This document shows positions 1 to 6,141 of a stretch of DNA of 8,374 bases, one piece after another. Made by a program: the position numbers and the translations under genes. Each line of letters starts with the position of its first letter. The first letter of the stretch is position 1. The notes under the pieces are model-generated. The model did not search any database, had not been told where the DNA came from, and worked only from the letters and a program-made list of their open reading frames with translations. This DNA comes from JAENVT01 sp031373785 (GTDB lineage: Bacteria; Actinomycetota; Acidimicrobiia; Acidimicrobiales; Ilumatobacteraceae): assembly GCA_031373785.1 (NCBI GenBank), contig JANMNE010000226.1, positions 1 through 8,374 on the forward strand, written 5' to 3'.

Positions 1-138
1 TCCGGCACGGCGGTCCTTGGCCGTGATGGGCACGAAGAACCCGATCGGCTCGCCGTGTCGTTCGATGACCAACGTCTCGCCACCGGCGAGGATGGAACTC
101 GCTTGATCTCTGAACTCCCTGACGCCGATCGCTCTCAC
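1..138 (-). CDS. Phd/YefM-family antitoxin, 5' part only (runs off left edge)
   Basis: Reading leftwards from a GTG at 138-136, 46 codons are visible before the window edge. The protein starts (M)RAIGVREFRDQASSIL and continues with LVIERHGEPIGFFVPI, the usual pattern of the N-terminal DNA-binding half of Phd/YefM antitoxins: an opening 'V..R..ASSIL' helix region, then a 'G..V.I.RHG.P....VP' hairpin. Such proteins bind and neutralise a co-encoded toxin (often a PIN-domain RNase or RelE/Doc type) and repress their own operon. The start is supported by a strong Shine-Dalgarno AAAGGAG (complement of 147-153) with 8 bases before the GTG. A promoter and palindrome lie directly upstream. The toxin would follow on the same strand outside the window, so the toxin class cannot be stated. 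The family call rests on visible sequence pattern only. Confidence 0.85.
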   Translation of the reverse strand, partial: MRAIGVREFRDQASSILAGGETLVIERHGEPIGFFVPITAKDRRAG

Positions 139-150
139 AGCCCACGCTCC

Positions 151-164
151 TTTGTGACCACAAA
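151..164. promoter_or_regulatory. Palindromic operator candidate TTTGTG-AC-CACAAA
   Basis: A perfect inverted repeat with 6-bp arms and a 2-bp centre lies between the predicted -10 box and the antitoxin start, over the expected transcription start and touching the Shine-Dalgarno. Antitoxins of this family usually bind such palindromes to autorepress, so this is the natural operator. The palindrome is seen directly; its role is inferred from position and family. Confidence 0.55.
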
Positions 165-192
165 TGTAGCCACAACGTGGGTGCTTGGTCAA
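163..192 (-). promoter_or_regulatory. Promoter of the antitoxin gene (-35 TTGACC, -10 TACATT)
   Basis: On the minus strand a -35 box TTGACC (complement of 187-192) is followed after 18 bases by a -10 box TACATT (complement of 163-168). The expected transcription start is near 156-157, about 20 bases before the GTG, leaving just enough leader for the ribosome binding site. Both boxes are close to the primary sigma-factor consensus, which makes this the best promoter I can see in the window. Confidence 0.65.
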
Positions 193-283
193 GGCGTCGA
201 CTGTCACATGGTGTCGAGTTCTGCACCCACAGGGCCTGTTTGCAATTGCCCACTTGCCGTTCCGTCCGTCCTCTTCCCGTCCT

Positions 284-297
284 GAGTCTGCAGACTC
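284..297. repeat. 14-bp perfect palindrome in the non-coding stretch 193-459
   Basis: GAGTCTG-CAGACTC, perfect arms of 7 with no spacer. It lies in the stretch between the antitoxin promoter and the response-regulator stop codon. A related shorter palindrome, GAGTCGACTC, sits at 369-378, and a 6-bp stem CGCCGG/CCGGCG at 320-338. I see no credible coding frame or RNA gene in 193-459; frames open across it lack a ribosome binding site and protein-like composition. Function of the palindrome unknown. Confidence 0.4.
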
Positions 298-380
298 GAT
301 GAATCGCTTCAGGACTTGACGCCGGAGCATCACCGGCGAATCTCCAGGCGAGTCGGTCCTTCATCAGAGAGTCGACTCAG

Positions 381-412
381 CCCCATGGGCACATCAACTG
401 TTCACCATGGGG
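381..412. repeat. Inverted repeat CCCCATGG / CCATGGGG, 16-base loop
   Basis: The arms at 381-388 and 405-412 are exact reverse complements, 8 bp each, separated by 16 bases. It lies about 50 bases downstream of the response-regulator stop codon, so it could be a stem in that operon's 3' untranslated RNA. No T-run follows on the minus strand, so it is not a classical intrinsic terminator. Confidence 0.35.
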
Positions 413-433
413 AGCGATCGATGGTGCAGGGCG

Positions 434-449
434 GTCGGACGTCCCCGAC
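434..449 (-). terminator. Weak hairpin just after the response-regulator gene, possible terminator
   Basis: The stem GTCGG (434-438) pairs with CCGAC (445-449) around a 6-base loop that contains part of the palindrome GGACGTCC. It begins 11 bases past the stop codon of the minus-strand regulator gene. A U-tract is missing, as is common for terminators in GC-rich actinobacteria. A 5-bp stem is little evidence on its own. Confidence 0.22.
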
Positions 450-459
450 TCTCAGCGCG

Positions 460-1131
460 TTACGTCGGCGGCTTGCCGATGCCGGCGTCGCGGGCGGCTG
501 CGATCGCTTGGGCGCGATCCGCCACTTGCAACTTGGTGAAGATGTTCGATACGTAGTTTCGCACGGTTCGTTCGCTGAGGAAGAGCTCGTCCGCGATGAT
601 CGCGTTGCGTTTGCCGCGGGCGAGCAGCTCGAGCACCTCCTGTTCGCGTTGTGTCAGTTGAGGGAACGGGTTCGGCGTTGTGTGCTCGGACTGTTCCGGC
701 GTTCGTCCGAGCATGTCCAACAAACGTCTCGCTGTTGTCGGACCGAAGATCGCTTCGCCACGTGCGATGCCGCGCAGCACTGCTGCGATCTCGTCGTCGT
801 CAGCGTCCTTCAACAGGTAGCCGCGCGCGCCGGCTCGGACCGCGGCGAAAACGAGTTCGTCTTCCTCGAACATGCTGAGCACAACGACTCCGGTGCTCGG
901 ACTTGCCGCAGTGATCCGACGGGTGGCCTCGATACCGTCGAGGTTCGGCATGCGGATGTCCATGACGACGACGTCGGGTGCGAGCGAGGCGGCCAGCTCG
1001 ACGGCCTCGACACCGTCGGCAGCAACACCGACGACGTCGAATCCGCCGATCGCGGACAGTAGACGGGCGAGCCCGTCGCGGTAGACGGGGTGGTCGTCGG
1101 CGATCACCAGGCGGATGTCGTCGACGGTCAC
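460..1131 (-). CDS. NarL/FixJ-type response regulator (REC + LuxR HTH)
   Basis: A 223-residue, full-length two-domain response regulator. The receiver domain (about residues 5-120) has the acidic pair D12-D13, the phospho-acceptor D58 in VVMDIRMP, S86 at the switch position and K108 in LLKD. After a linker, the LuxR-type helix-turn-helix (about 157-219) shows LTQREQEVLELLARG and the recognition segment LSERTVRNYVSNIFTKL. Phosphorylation at D58 by the partner kinase would drive dimerisation and DNA binding. The start is a GTG at 1131-1129 that overlaps the kinase stop codon by 4 bases (GTGA), so the two are translationally coupled. All catalytic residues look intact. The regulated genes are not shown by the sequence; the divergent lipoprotein gene is the closest candidate. 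Confidence 0.95.
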   Translation of the reverse strand: MTVDDIRLVIADDHPVYRDGLARLLSAIGGFDVVGVAADGVEAVELAASLAPDVVVMDIRMPNLDGIEATRRITAASPSTGVVVLSMFEEDELVFAAVRAGARGYLLKDADDDEIAAVLRGIARGEAIFGPTTARRLLDMLGRTPEQSEHTTPNPFPQLTQREQEVLELLARGKRNAIIADELFLSERTVRNYVSNIFTKLQVADRAQAIAAARDAGIGKPPT

Positions 1132-3119
1132 ACCGGCACGTCCAGGACGACGGTGGTGCCTGAGCCAGGCGAGCTAGAAATGGTGGCGACGCCGTTCGCC
1201 AATCCGGCACGATCGGCCATGTTGCGCAAGCCCATCCCGGCTGGCATCGACGTGTCGAAGCCGTGGCCGTTGTCGGCGACCTCGATGCGGAGCGTGCCGT
1301 CATCATGAGCGGCACGAAGCGTGCACAGTGTCGCTCCGCTGTGGCGCACCACGTTGGTGAGCGCCTCAGCCACAACGCGATACGCCGTGCTGGCTGTTGC
1401 CGCTGGTAGGTCCGGCAGGGTTGCAGGCGGATCGAAGGTGATGTGCATCCCGGTCGTCTGGCGGAGGTCGGTCAACAAGATTTGCAGTGCCGAAACGAGG
1501 CCGACGTCCTCGAGTACGGATGGCTGCAGGCCATCGACCACCCGACGGACACCGCGGATCGCGTCGGCGAGTTGGTCGATGATGTCGTCGACGGTTGTTC
1601 CCTCGGGCAAATGGCGCCGGTGCGCCGCCAGCTTCAGCCGTGCGGAGGCCAGCGTGGGGCCGACATCGTCGTGGAGATCGCGGCGCACGCGGCGTCGTTC
1701 CTCGGACTGGGCTCTCTCGAGGTCGTGTTGAGCGCGGCGCAGAGCCTCACCGATGCGAATCGCCTCCGCAGCAATGGACACGTAGCCGGCAATCTCGCGC
1801 AACATCCGCACATCGGCGTCGCCGAGGGCCTCGCCCTGCCTGGCGGTGACCAGCACCTCGCCCACGTGTCGCCGCCCGTAACGCAACTCGAGGTGGGAGA
1901 CCGGTCCGCTCGGCTCGCCGATCCTGGTGCTGCCGAGTCCCTCGATGATCAGCTCGATCGAGCCGAGCCGCAATTCGGCGCGCATCGTCTCGGCCAGCGC
2001 TCGCGCGGTGGCAAGGGGATCGTCGTCGACGAAAAGTTGCTCGGCGAAACGAGTGGCCATCGCTGCCGGAGGACTGCCCCGACCGAACCAGCCTCGAGTC
2101 ATCCGCGTCACCGCACCAGCGACCGGTGCGCTGACCACTACGACGGCACCTGCGGCGAGGATGCCCGGCACCGTCAGCGGCGTACTATCGCCGACAACAG
2201 CGGCGAGCACCGTCAACACACCGAGGTACACAGCGGAGAGCGCTACTCCTGTCAACGCTACGAGAACCGATCGGTTGACAAAGGTTCGAAGGTCGTACAG
2301 CTGGAACCGGACAACAGCGATCGCGATCGAGGCCGGCAACGCCAACCAGGCGAGCGCCCCGACAGCCTCGGGGAACGCGTGCTGCTGCCCAAAGATCACC
2401 GGAACCAGCGCGTCGACAATGAACATCGCGACCACGACAGCGGCACCGACAAGGACCGTTGTGAAGGGCCGTCGGTCGTCGCCGTGGACGCCATGGCGAG
2501 CAACCGCGAGACCGAACAGTGCGATCAAGGTGGCAACGAAACTGAGCAACCGTGCGATCGCCGGCAGCCCGATCGCAAACTCCGCTGCGGGCGTCCCGGT
2601 GATACCGGGGGCGTCGAGGAGTTCCACCGCGTGCCGTGCAGCAACCGGTAGCGAGACGATTGCTGCGACGGCCGTCAGGATGCCGATGATTACGCCGAAC
2701 ACCGTTGCGAACCAGAACCAGCGGCGGGAGCGCACATGGCCGTCCGGGAAGAGCACAAGCGGCGCGACGAGCACCAACGGCCACGGCAACGCCGACAGCC
2801 ACAGTGCGAGCCAGGCGGCCAAAGGCCCGCCCGGCAGCGACCCCGGGTCGTGGACCACCGTCTCAGCCGCCCACCACGTCGCAAGAAAGGTCGCGGCGCC
2901 AACGCTGCCACCAGCGAGAAACAACCAACCGATTGGCAGCTCCGCTCGCCGTCCACTGACCGCCCAACCCAACACGGCGAAGCTGATGAACGAGGCTGCA
3001 ACTCCCCAACTGTCACCGTTGCCGGGCAAGTCACCTGTACGCAGTGATCCAAAAACACCAGCAGCCCCGAGTGCCACGGTGGCACCGAGTAGGCCATGCC
3101 GAATCCACGCGTGTGTCAT
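1128..3119 (-). CDS. Polytopic membrane sensor histidine kinase (HisKA_3 / HATPase_c)
   Basis: A 663-residue kinase, partner of the downstream regulator. The N-terminal half (about residues 9-337) contains some ten hydrophobic stretches, for example near 9-25, 38-56, 63-85, 100-125, 134-157, 181-206, 219-243, 250-271, 284-309 and 314-337, so sensing probably takes place in or near the membrane. A soluble linker of uncertain fold (about 340-455) precedes the dimerisation domain. The phospho-acceptor H483 lies in RRDLHDDVGPTLAS, typical of NarX/DesK-type HisKA_3. The ATP-binding domain (about 575-663) has the N box AEALTNVVRHS (N589), the G1 box DNGHGF (D616) and a G2 region GMGLRNMADRA. The ATG at 3119 has an AAGGTG ribosome binding sequence 5 bases upstream. 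No separate extracellular sensor domain is visible. The ligand is unknown. Confidence 0.95.
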   Translation of the reverse strand: MTHAWIRHGLLGATVALGAAGVFGSLRTGDLPGNGDSWGVAASFISFAVLGWAVSGRRAELPIGWLFLAGGSVGAATFLATWWAAETVVHDPGSLPGGPLAAWLALWLSALPWPLVLVAPLVLFPDGHVRSRRWFWFATVFGVIIGILTAVAAIVSLPVAARHAVELLDAPGITGTPAAEFAIGLPAIARLLSFVATLIALFGLAVARHGVHGDDRRPFTTVLVGAAVVVAMFIVDALVPVIFGQQHAFPEAVGALAWLALPASIAIAVVRFQLYDLRTFVNRSVLVALTGVALSAVYLGVLTVLAAVVGDSTPLTVPGILAAGAVVVVSAPVAGAVTRMTRGWFGRGSPPAAMATRFAEQLFVDDDPLATARALAETMRAELRLGSIELIIEGLGSTRIGEPSGPVSHLELRYGRRHVGEVLVTARQGEALGDADVRMLREIAGYVSIAAEAIRIGEALRRAQHDLERAQSEERRRVRRDLHDDVGPTLASARLKLAAHRRHLPEGTTVDDIIDQLADAIRGVRRVVDGLQPSVLEDVGLVSALQILLTDLRQTTGMHITFDPPATLPDLPAATASTAYRVVAEALTNVVRHSGATLCTLRAAHDDGTLRIEVADNGHGFDTSMPAGMGLRNMADRAGLANGVATISSSPGSGTTVVLDVPV

Positions 3120-3162
3120 CGGGTCACCTTCGACCCTCTGACCGGAACGTGCAAGGGCTCGG

Positions 3163-3183
3163 TGTCACATGTGCATTGTGACA
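3163..3183. promoter_or_regulatory. 21-bp inverted repeat in the divergent kinase/lipoprotein control region
   Basis: TGTCACA (3163-3169) and TGTGACA (3177-3183) are exact 7-bp arms around a 7-base centre. The repeat sits 44 bases upstream of the kinase ATG and 85 bases upstream of the lipoprotein ATG, where it could control both. The size and symmetry suit a dimeric regulator such as the NarL-type protein encoded here, but that link is inferred. I found no convincing -35/-10 pair for either gene. A further pair of arms, GGTCACC at 3122-3128 and GGTGACC at 3188-3194, flanks the site. Confidence 0.45.
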
Positions 3184-3267
3184 AACCGGTGACCAGGGGC
3201 CGATGCGCCGTCAACGACGTTCCACGCATCGTGCAGCACACCCAATACGTCACTCGGAGGAACTGCC

Positions 3268-4074
3268 ATGAAACATCTCTCCCTCGTCGCCGTCACCGTC
3301 CTCGCCGCCACGCTCGCCGCTGCATGTGGCAGTGATCCTCCGGACCGGGCCGCGCGGCCGGTCAAGGTCGAGCTCGCCGATTACTCGATCACCATGCCGA
3401 CGACCATCGAGGGGCCCTTGGTCGATCTCGACATTACCAACCTTGGTTCATTCGCTCACGAGCTCGACCTCGCCCAGGTCGAACCTGGCACAACCCGCGA
3501 GGAGGTTGCAGCGCTCTTCGAGCAGGGCGCTCCCCTGGACGCAGTGCTGATCGCCGATCCGGGTGGCGCCACCGCAATCGGCGTCGGCGCCCGTTTCGGC
3601 TATGCGCGAACGCTCACCCCCGGCACCTACGTCCTCTCCTGCCACTTTCCCGCCGGCGACGGCATGAACCACTTGCAGCATGGGATGTTCAGCCTGTTCA
3701 CAGTGACCGACGTGAGTGAGAGCGACCTCCCCACGGCCGACCTCGCCATCACGCTCGGCGACGATGCGATTACGGTGCCACCGCTCACTGCGGGAACGCA
3801 CGTCGTCGCTGTCACCAACACGGGCACGCTGCCTCACGAAATGAACGCCGGCGGAGTCCCCGTAGGCACCGATCTCAGCCGGGGCGAAGAGGTAGGTGCC
3901 TGGATGGAAGGCGGACAGGTCGGCCCGCCGCCGCTCCCCATCGAGTTCCCCGGCGGCCTCAAGTCGATCGCCCCGGGCGTCACAGTCGTGTTGACACTCA
4001 CTTTGAAGGCGACCCACACCTACATGTTCAGCGACGAAACCAACGGACTCACGACTTTGATCGACGTGCCATGA
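3268..4074 (+). CDS. Secreted lipoprotein with two cupredoxin-like domains
   Basis: A 268-residue protein with an N-terminal signal (MKHLSLVAVTVLAATLAAAC) ending in a lipobox-like AAAC; C20 would be lipidated, placing the protein on the outer face of the membrane. Domain 1 (about 32-147) is a beta-rich cupredoxin-like unit with candidate type-1 copper ligands H64 (AHEL), C125 (LSCHF), H135 and M140; the H-x4-M spacing is classical although the C-to-H gap is longer than in plastocyanin. Domain 2 (about 154-267) repeats the layout, with H190 in LPHEMN, but has YMFSDET where the Cys would fall and no later His/Met, so it probably binds no copper. The start has a strong GGAGG (3256-3260) 7 bases before the ATG. 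It is divergent from the kinase operon. Copper binding or electron transfer is inferred from residue pattern only. Confidence 0.8.
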   Translation: MKHLSLVAVTVLAATLAAACGSDPPDRAARPVKVELADYSITMPTTIEGPLVDLDITNLGSFAHELDLAQVEPGTTREEVAALFEQGAPLDAVLIADPGGATAIGVGARFGYARTLTPGTYVLSCHFPAGDGMNHLQHGMFSLFTVTDVSESDLPTADLAITLGDDAITVPPLTAGTHVVAVTNTGTLPHEMNAGGVPVGTDLSRGEEVGAWMEGGQVGPPPLPIEFPGGLKSIAPGVTVVLTLTLKATHTYMFSDETNGLTTLIDVP

Positions 4075-4103
4075 ATCTTCGTACCGCCGCAGCCATGAAG
4101 CGC

Positions 4104-4352
4104 TCATTGCATTGGGAGTCCCTCGGCCAGGAACCGGTCGGCGATCCCGCGTTGATCGAGGACTTCGATCGTTCGGGCGTGCAGACCGCGCGAACGTGGG
4201 CTTTCGAGGTTCTGTGTTCGGCGGCGTTCGACCACCACGACGTCGATGCCGGCAAGTGTCAGTTCCGCCGCGAGCATCATCCCCGCAGGGCCGTTCCCGA
4301 CGACCTCGACCTGGTGCTCTTCGGTGTTGGCTCGAAGGCGTTCGTTGGTCAT
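4104..4352 (-). pseudogene. N-terminal remnant of an FAD-dependent aromatic monooxygenase
   Basis: 82 codons read as the first part of a PheA/TfdB- or TetX-like flavin monooxygenase. The dinucleotide-binding motif VVGNGPAGMMLAAEL has G19, G21 and G24, E42 ends the second strand (VVVVERR), and SRGLHARTIEVLDQRGIADR is the conserved segment that follows in this family. Translation then stops at a TGA. Family members usually have 400 or more residues, so the substrate- and most FAD-binding parts are missing. Only 29 bases separate its stop from the end of the convergent lipoprotein gene, so the rest of the gene is gone, not frameshifted. The ATG at 4352 overlaps the TetR stop codon by 4 bases (ATGA), so the gene was the second member of a TetR-monooxygenase operon. 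A functional 82-residue protein is unlikely. Confidence 0.82.
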
Positions 4353-4945
4353 GCCCTTGTCTTCCTTCCGGATCGTCGCGAGGGCGGGTTGGTGCTGAGG
4401 CCGTCGATGTATCGATCGAGTTGGAGGTGGGCGATGTCGCGGTCGTCCGCCGGCGGGAGACCGATCGCGAGAGGTCGGCCGAATCGGATCGTGGCGAACA
4501 CGATGTCGGCCAACGACAGGTCGGCACGGAGCGGGTGATCTTGCCGGTTGCGTTCGATGAGGGCGCTCAGCAGTGACTCGGCTCGAGCTTGCAGATCCGG
4601 CCAGTCGGTGTCTTCGAGCAACGGATGGATGATGTTCACGGCACCGATCCCGTTGTCGATCGCAGCGTGCATGTACTGCCGAAGCGCGTCCACGCTGTCG
4701 GCGTCGGTGACGATCACTTCGCCGGCCGAGATGGTGCGTTCCAATGCGTGTCGGGCCGCCGCGTGGAGCAGCGACTGTCGGTCCGGGAAATGCCGGTACA
4801 CGGTGCCGATCCCCGTGGCGGCGCGTGCAGCGATCGAGTCACGAGTCGGTTCACCCCCAACTTCGACAATGAGCCCGACGGTGACGTCGAGGAGGCGCTC
4901 CTGGTTTTGCCGCGCGTCAGATCTCACCGTGCTGCCCCGCCACAC
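4349..4945 (-). CDS. TetR-family transcriptional regulator
   Basis: Up to 198 residues, normal length for a TetR repressor. The N-terminal helix-turn-helix (about residues 12-62) reads RLLDVTVGLI, then TRDSIAARAATGIGTVYRHF with the characteristic GTVYRHFPDRQSLL that ends the DNA-binding domain. The C-terminal two thirds is helical and family-variable, so the effector cannot be read. The start is uncertain: GTG at 4945-4943 has no Shine-Dalgarno, while GTG at 4927-4925 (192 residues) has a weak GGGG 7 bases upstream and gives a typical N-terminus. The gene overlaps the monooxygenase remnant by 4 bases; regulators in such pairs commonly control the monooxygenase. With that target truncated, the protein may now control only itself or distant genes. 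The reading frame itself is intact. Confidence 0.9.
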   Translation of the reverse strand: MWRGSTVRSDARQNQERLLDVTVGLIVEVGGEPTRDSIAARAATGIGTVYRHFPDRQSLLHAAARHALERTISAGEVIVTDADSVDALRQYMHAAIDNGIGAVNIIHPLLEDTDWPDLQARAESLLSALIERNRQDHPLRADLSLADIVFATIRFGRPLAIGLPPADDRDIAHLQLDRYIDGLSTNPPSRRSGRKTRA

Positions 4946-4972
4946 CCGTTACATGATGAAAGCCCACAACCG

Positions 4973-5002
4973 GAAGATAATCCTCCGTATAGCTTCGTGC
5001 AA
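4973..5002 (-). promoter_or_regulatory. Possible TetR-gene promoter with overlapping operator-like repeat
   Basis: On the minus strand, -35 TTGCAC (complement of 4997-5002) and -10 TATCTT (complement of 4974-4979) are 17 bases apart, with the start expected near 4967. Between them an imperfect inverted repeat GAAGnTA (4973-4979) / TAnCTTC (4990-4996) would suit autorepression by the TetR protein. A protein-like open frame runs through the same bases, so the match could be accidental. Confidence 0.4.
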
Positions 5003-5085
5003 CGTCGGAGTGCGCCAAGCCGGTACGGGCGGCCAGCTCTCGCCCGCAGGCGTAGGGAGCTCGTTGATGCTGACGGTGCTACGGA

Positions 5086-5514
5086 TTAGTAGCCGAGTCG
5101 CTCCGCGATGGGTGTCAGGATCGCTGCCTCGTCCTCATCCAGATCATTTCGCCACCGACAGACGCTCGCAGTCGCAGAGGGCGTCGTGACGTGCTGCGCC
5201 GGGCGATCGACGTCGGATGAGAAGAGCTCGACCCCGAGGTATCCGCCGATCCTCTCGGCGGTGGTGTCGAGGTTGATGGCGAGGTCCTCGTAACGCACCC
5301 GAAGATTGGGTGGCTGGGCGTCAAGTTCGTTGAGACGAGCATCCAGCTCGTTCGCGACGCTCTGGGCGTCTCTGGCCCAGTGGTCGGTGCCGCCGGCGAG
5401 AAACGAGCGCCGAGAAGCAAGGATGTCGCGCGGGTCGCGCACGAGATCAATCGTGAACACCTCGACGCCAGCTTCTCGAAGTGGCCCTTCATCCACTGCC
5501 AGCGAGGGGTACAT
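5086..5514 (-). pseudogene. C-terminal remnant of a sulfotransferase-family protein
   Basis: 142 codons ending in TAA. The segment FTIDLVRDPRDILASRRSF is the conserved central motif of P-loop sulfotransferases, whose Arg and Ser contact the 3'-phosphate of PAPS. LRVRYEDLAINLDTTAERIGGYLGV is the usual following 'YEDL' helix region, and SVCRWRNDLDEDEAAILTPI..RLGY is a typical C-terminus. The N-terminal part with the P-loop that binds the 5'-phosphosulfate end of PAPS is absent. The frame is closed by a TGA two codons upstream of the first ATG, which has no Shine-Dalgarno. Upstream DNA belongs to another remnant on the opposite strand, so the 5' part has been lost and the frame is not a short complete gene. 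The codons that remain are undamaged, suggesting recent loss. Confidence 0.8.
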
Positions 5515-5824
5515 CGCAGTTCACGCCGAGAACATGTATGGCCCAGCCGTCGAGCAGCATCTGCGGTCTCTACGATGCCCGCGGTCGCTCGTCGTGCTTC
5601 GCCCCCGTCCCGAAGTGATTGAACGGCGCGAGCGTGACCGAGGAACCAACGCGTACGAACCGTGGGTGCCGCCTGGTGGTTCCCTGCTCGACGCAATCGT
5701 CCGTTTCGATGAGTGGGTCGCCGACACTCCCCGCGTCGGTCTATGGATTGATTCCTCCGATCTCACCATCGAGGAAACAGTCAATGCGATCCTCGACCAC
5801 TGGGAAGATGCCGCGATCGAGTAG
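5504..5824 (+). pseudogene. C-terminal remnant of a small P-loop kinase / AAA_33-type phosphotransferase
   Basis: From about 5504 the plus frame becomes protein-like and runs to a TAG. It contains EGYIAVHAENMYGPAV, then SLVVLRPRPEVIERRERDR, then TPRVGLWIDSSDLTIEETVNAIL near the end. This order (central strand, 'VLRPRPEV..RE..R' lid arginines, 'GLW.D.SDLT.EETV..IL' tail) is that of small P-loop kinases related to chloramphenicol phosphotransferase and zeta-type enzymes, usually about 170-190 residues. Only about 106 residues remain. The Walker A segment (GxxGxGKS) and catalytic Asp region are absent. The frame stays open leftwards over the sulfotransferase remnant, but that part is composition-driven antisense. 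No start with a ribosome binding site is present (internal ATG at 5534 has none). Substrate unknown. Confidence 0.75.
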
Positions 5825-5875
5825 CGACCGATCCGCCCCAAGCGGCAAGACGGAACGCTGGTTCGAAGCGCGATT

Positions 5876-5894
5876 CCCGAGCACTCGGCTCGGG
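5876..5894. terminator. Stem-loop after the kinase remnant, possible terminator
   Basis: CCCGAG (5876-5881) pairs with CTCGGG (5889-5894) around 7 bases; an alternative hairpin CCGAG-CA-CTCGG uses 5877-5888. It starts 51 bases after the kinase stop codon and has no T-run. It could be that gene's old terminator. The rest of 5825-6015 shows no recognisable coding frame. Confidence 0.25.
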
Positions 5895-6015
5895 CTGCAG
5901 TCGCACACCTCGTTCACGGGATGCGAAGGCATTCTGCTCGCCGAAGTCTGCGGAACGTGGCCGCGCGGTCTCGTGGCGCCGAGGCGTCGTCGCGCACAGA
6001 TCAGACGCCGGCTCA

Positions 6016-6141
6016 TCAGCCACTCATGGTGAGGAATTCTCCGTTACAGAAATTGGCACGGTCGGAGGCGAGAGGGGCGACAGCCTCGGCGACTTCGTCC
6101 GGGGTGGCCAGTCGTTGAGCTGGAGCCCAGTGTGTGAAGGG
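6016..6141 (-). pseudogene. C-terminal remnant of a short-chain dehydrogenase/reductase (SDR)
   Basis: 41 codons and a TGA at 6018-6016. The sequence contains QRLATPDEVAEAVAPLASDR followed by ANFCNGEFLTMSG, the near-universal C-terminal signature of classical SDR enzymes ('RLATPDEVAEAV.FLASD.A.FV.GE.L.V.GG'). The NAD(P)-binding glycine motif and the Ser-Tyr-Lys catalytic residues, which lie some 100-200 residues earlier, are absent. The remnant begins directly after the stop codon of the acyltransferase gene, in the same frame, with no ribosome binding site or start codon. It is too short to act. It ends one codon short of the usual final glycines (SG then stop). Confidence 0.78.

Noticed and set aside
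316..1062. Long plus-strand open frame opposite the response regulator
   Set aside because: It is antisense to an unmistakable REC-LuxR gene in GC-rich DNA; its residues are low-complexity Arg/Asp-rich and it has no ribosome binding site.
1443..3141. Two long plus-strand open frames (about 400 codons each) opposite the histidine kinase
   Set aside because: The minus frame carries the conserved kinase boxes; the plus frames have no domain pattern and reflect the codon bias of the opposite strand.
3448..4527. Minus-strand open frame of 359 codons opposite the lipoprotein
   Set aside because: It covers a gene with signal peptide, strong Shine-Dalgarno and domain pattern, and then runs out of frame through the TetR and monooxygenase genes.
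4071..4538. Plus-strand open frame overlapping the lipoprotein stop by ATGA, as if in an operon
   Set aside because: The overlap looks like translational coupling, but the frame is antisense to the monooxygenase remnant and TetR gene and shows no protein family pattern.
5306..5503. Upstream extension of the kinase frame, making an apparent 172-codon gene
   Set aside because: This part is antisense to the sulfotransferase remnant and reads as low-complexity Ser/Arg; the missing Walker A motif shows it is not the real N-terminus.
5858..5872. GGTTCGAA, resembling a tRNA T-loop
   Set aside because: The flanking bases do not form a T stem, and no D arm, anticodon arm or acceptor stem can be drawn around it.
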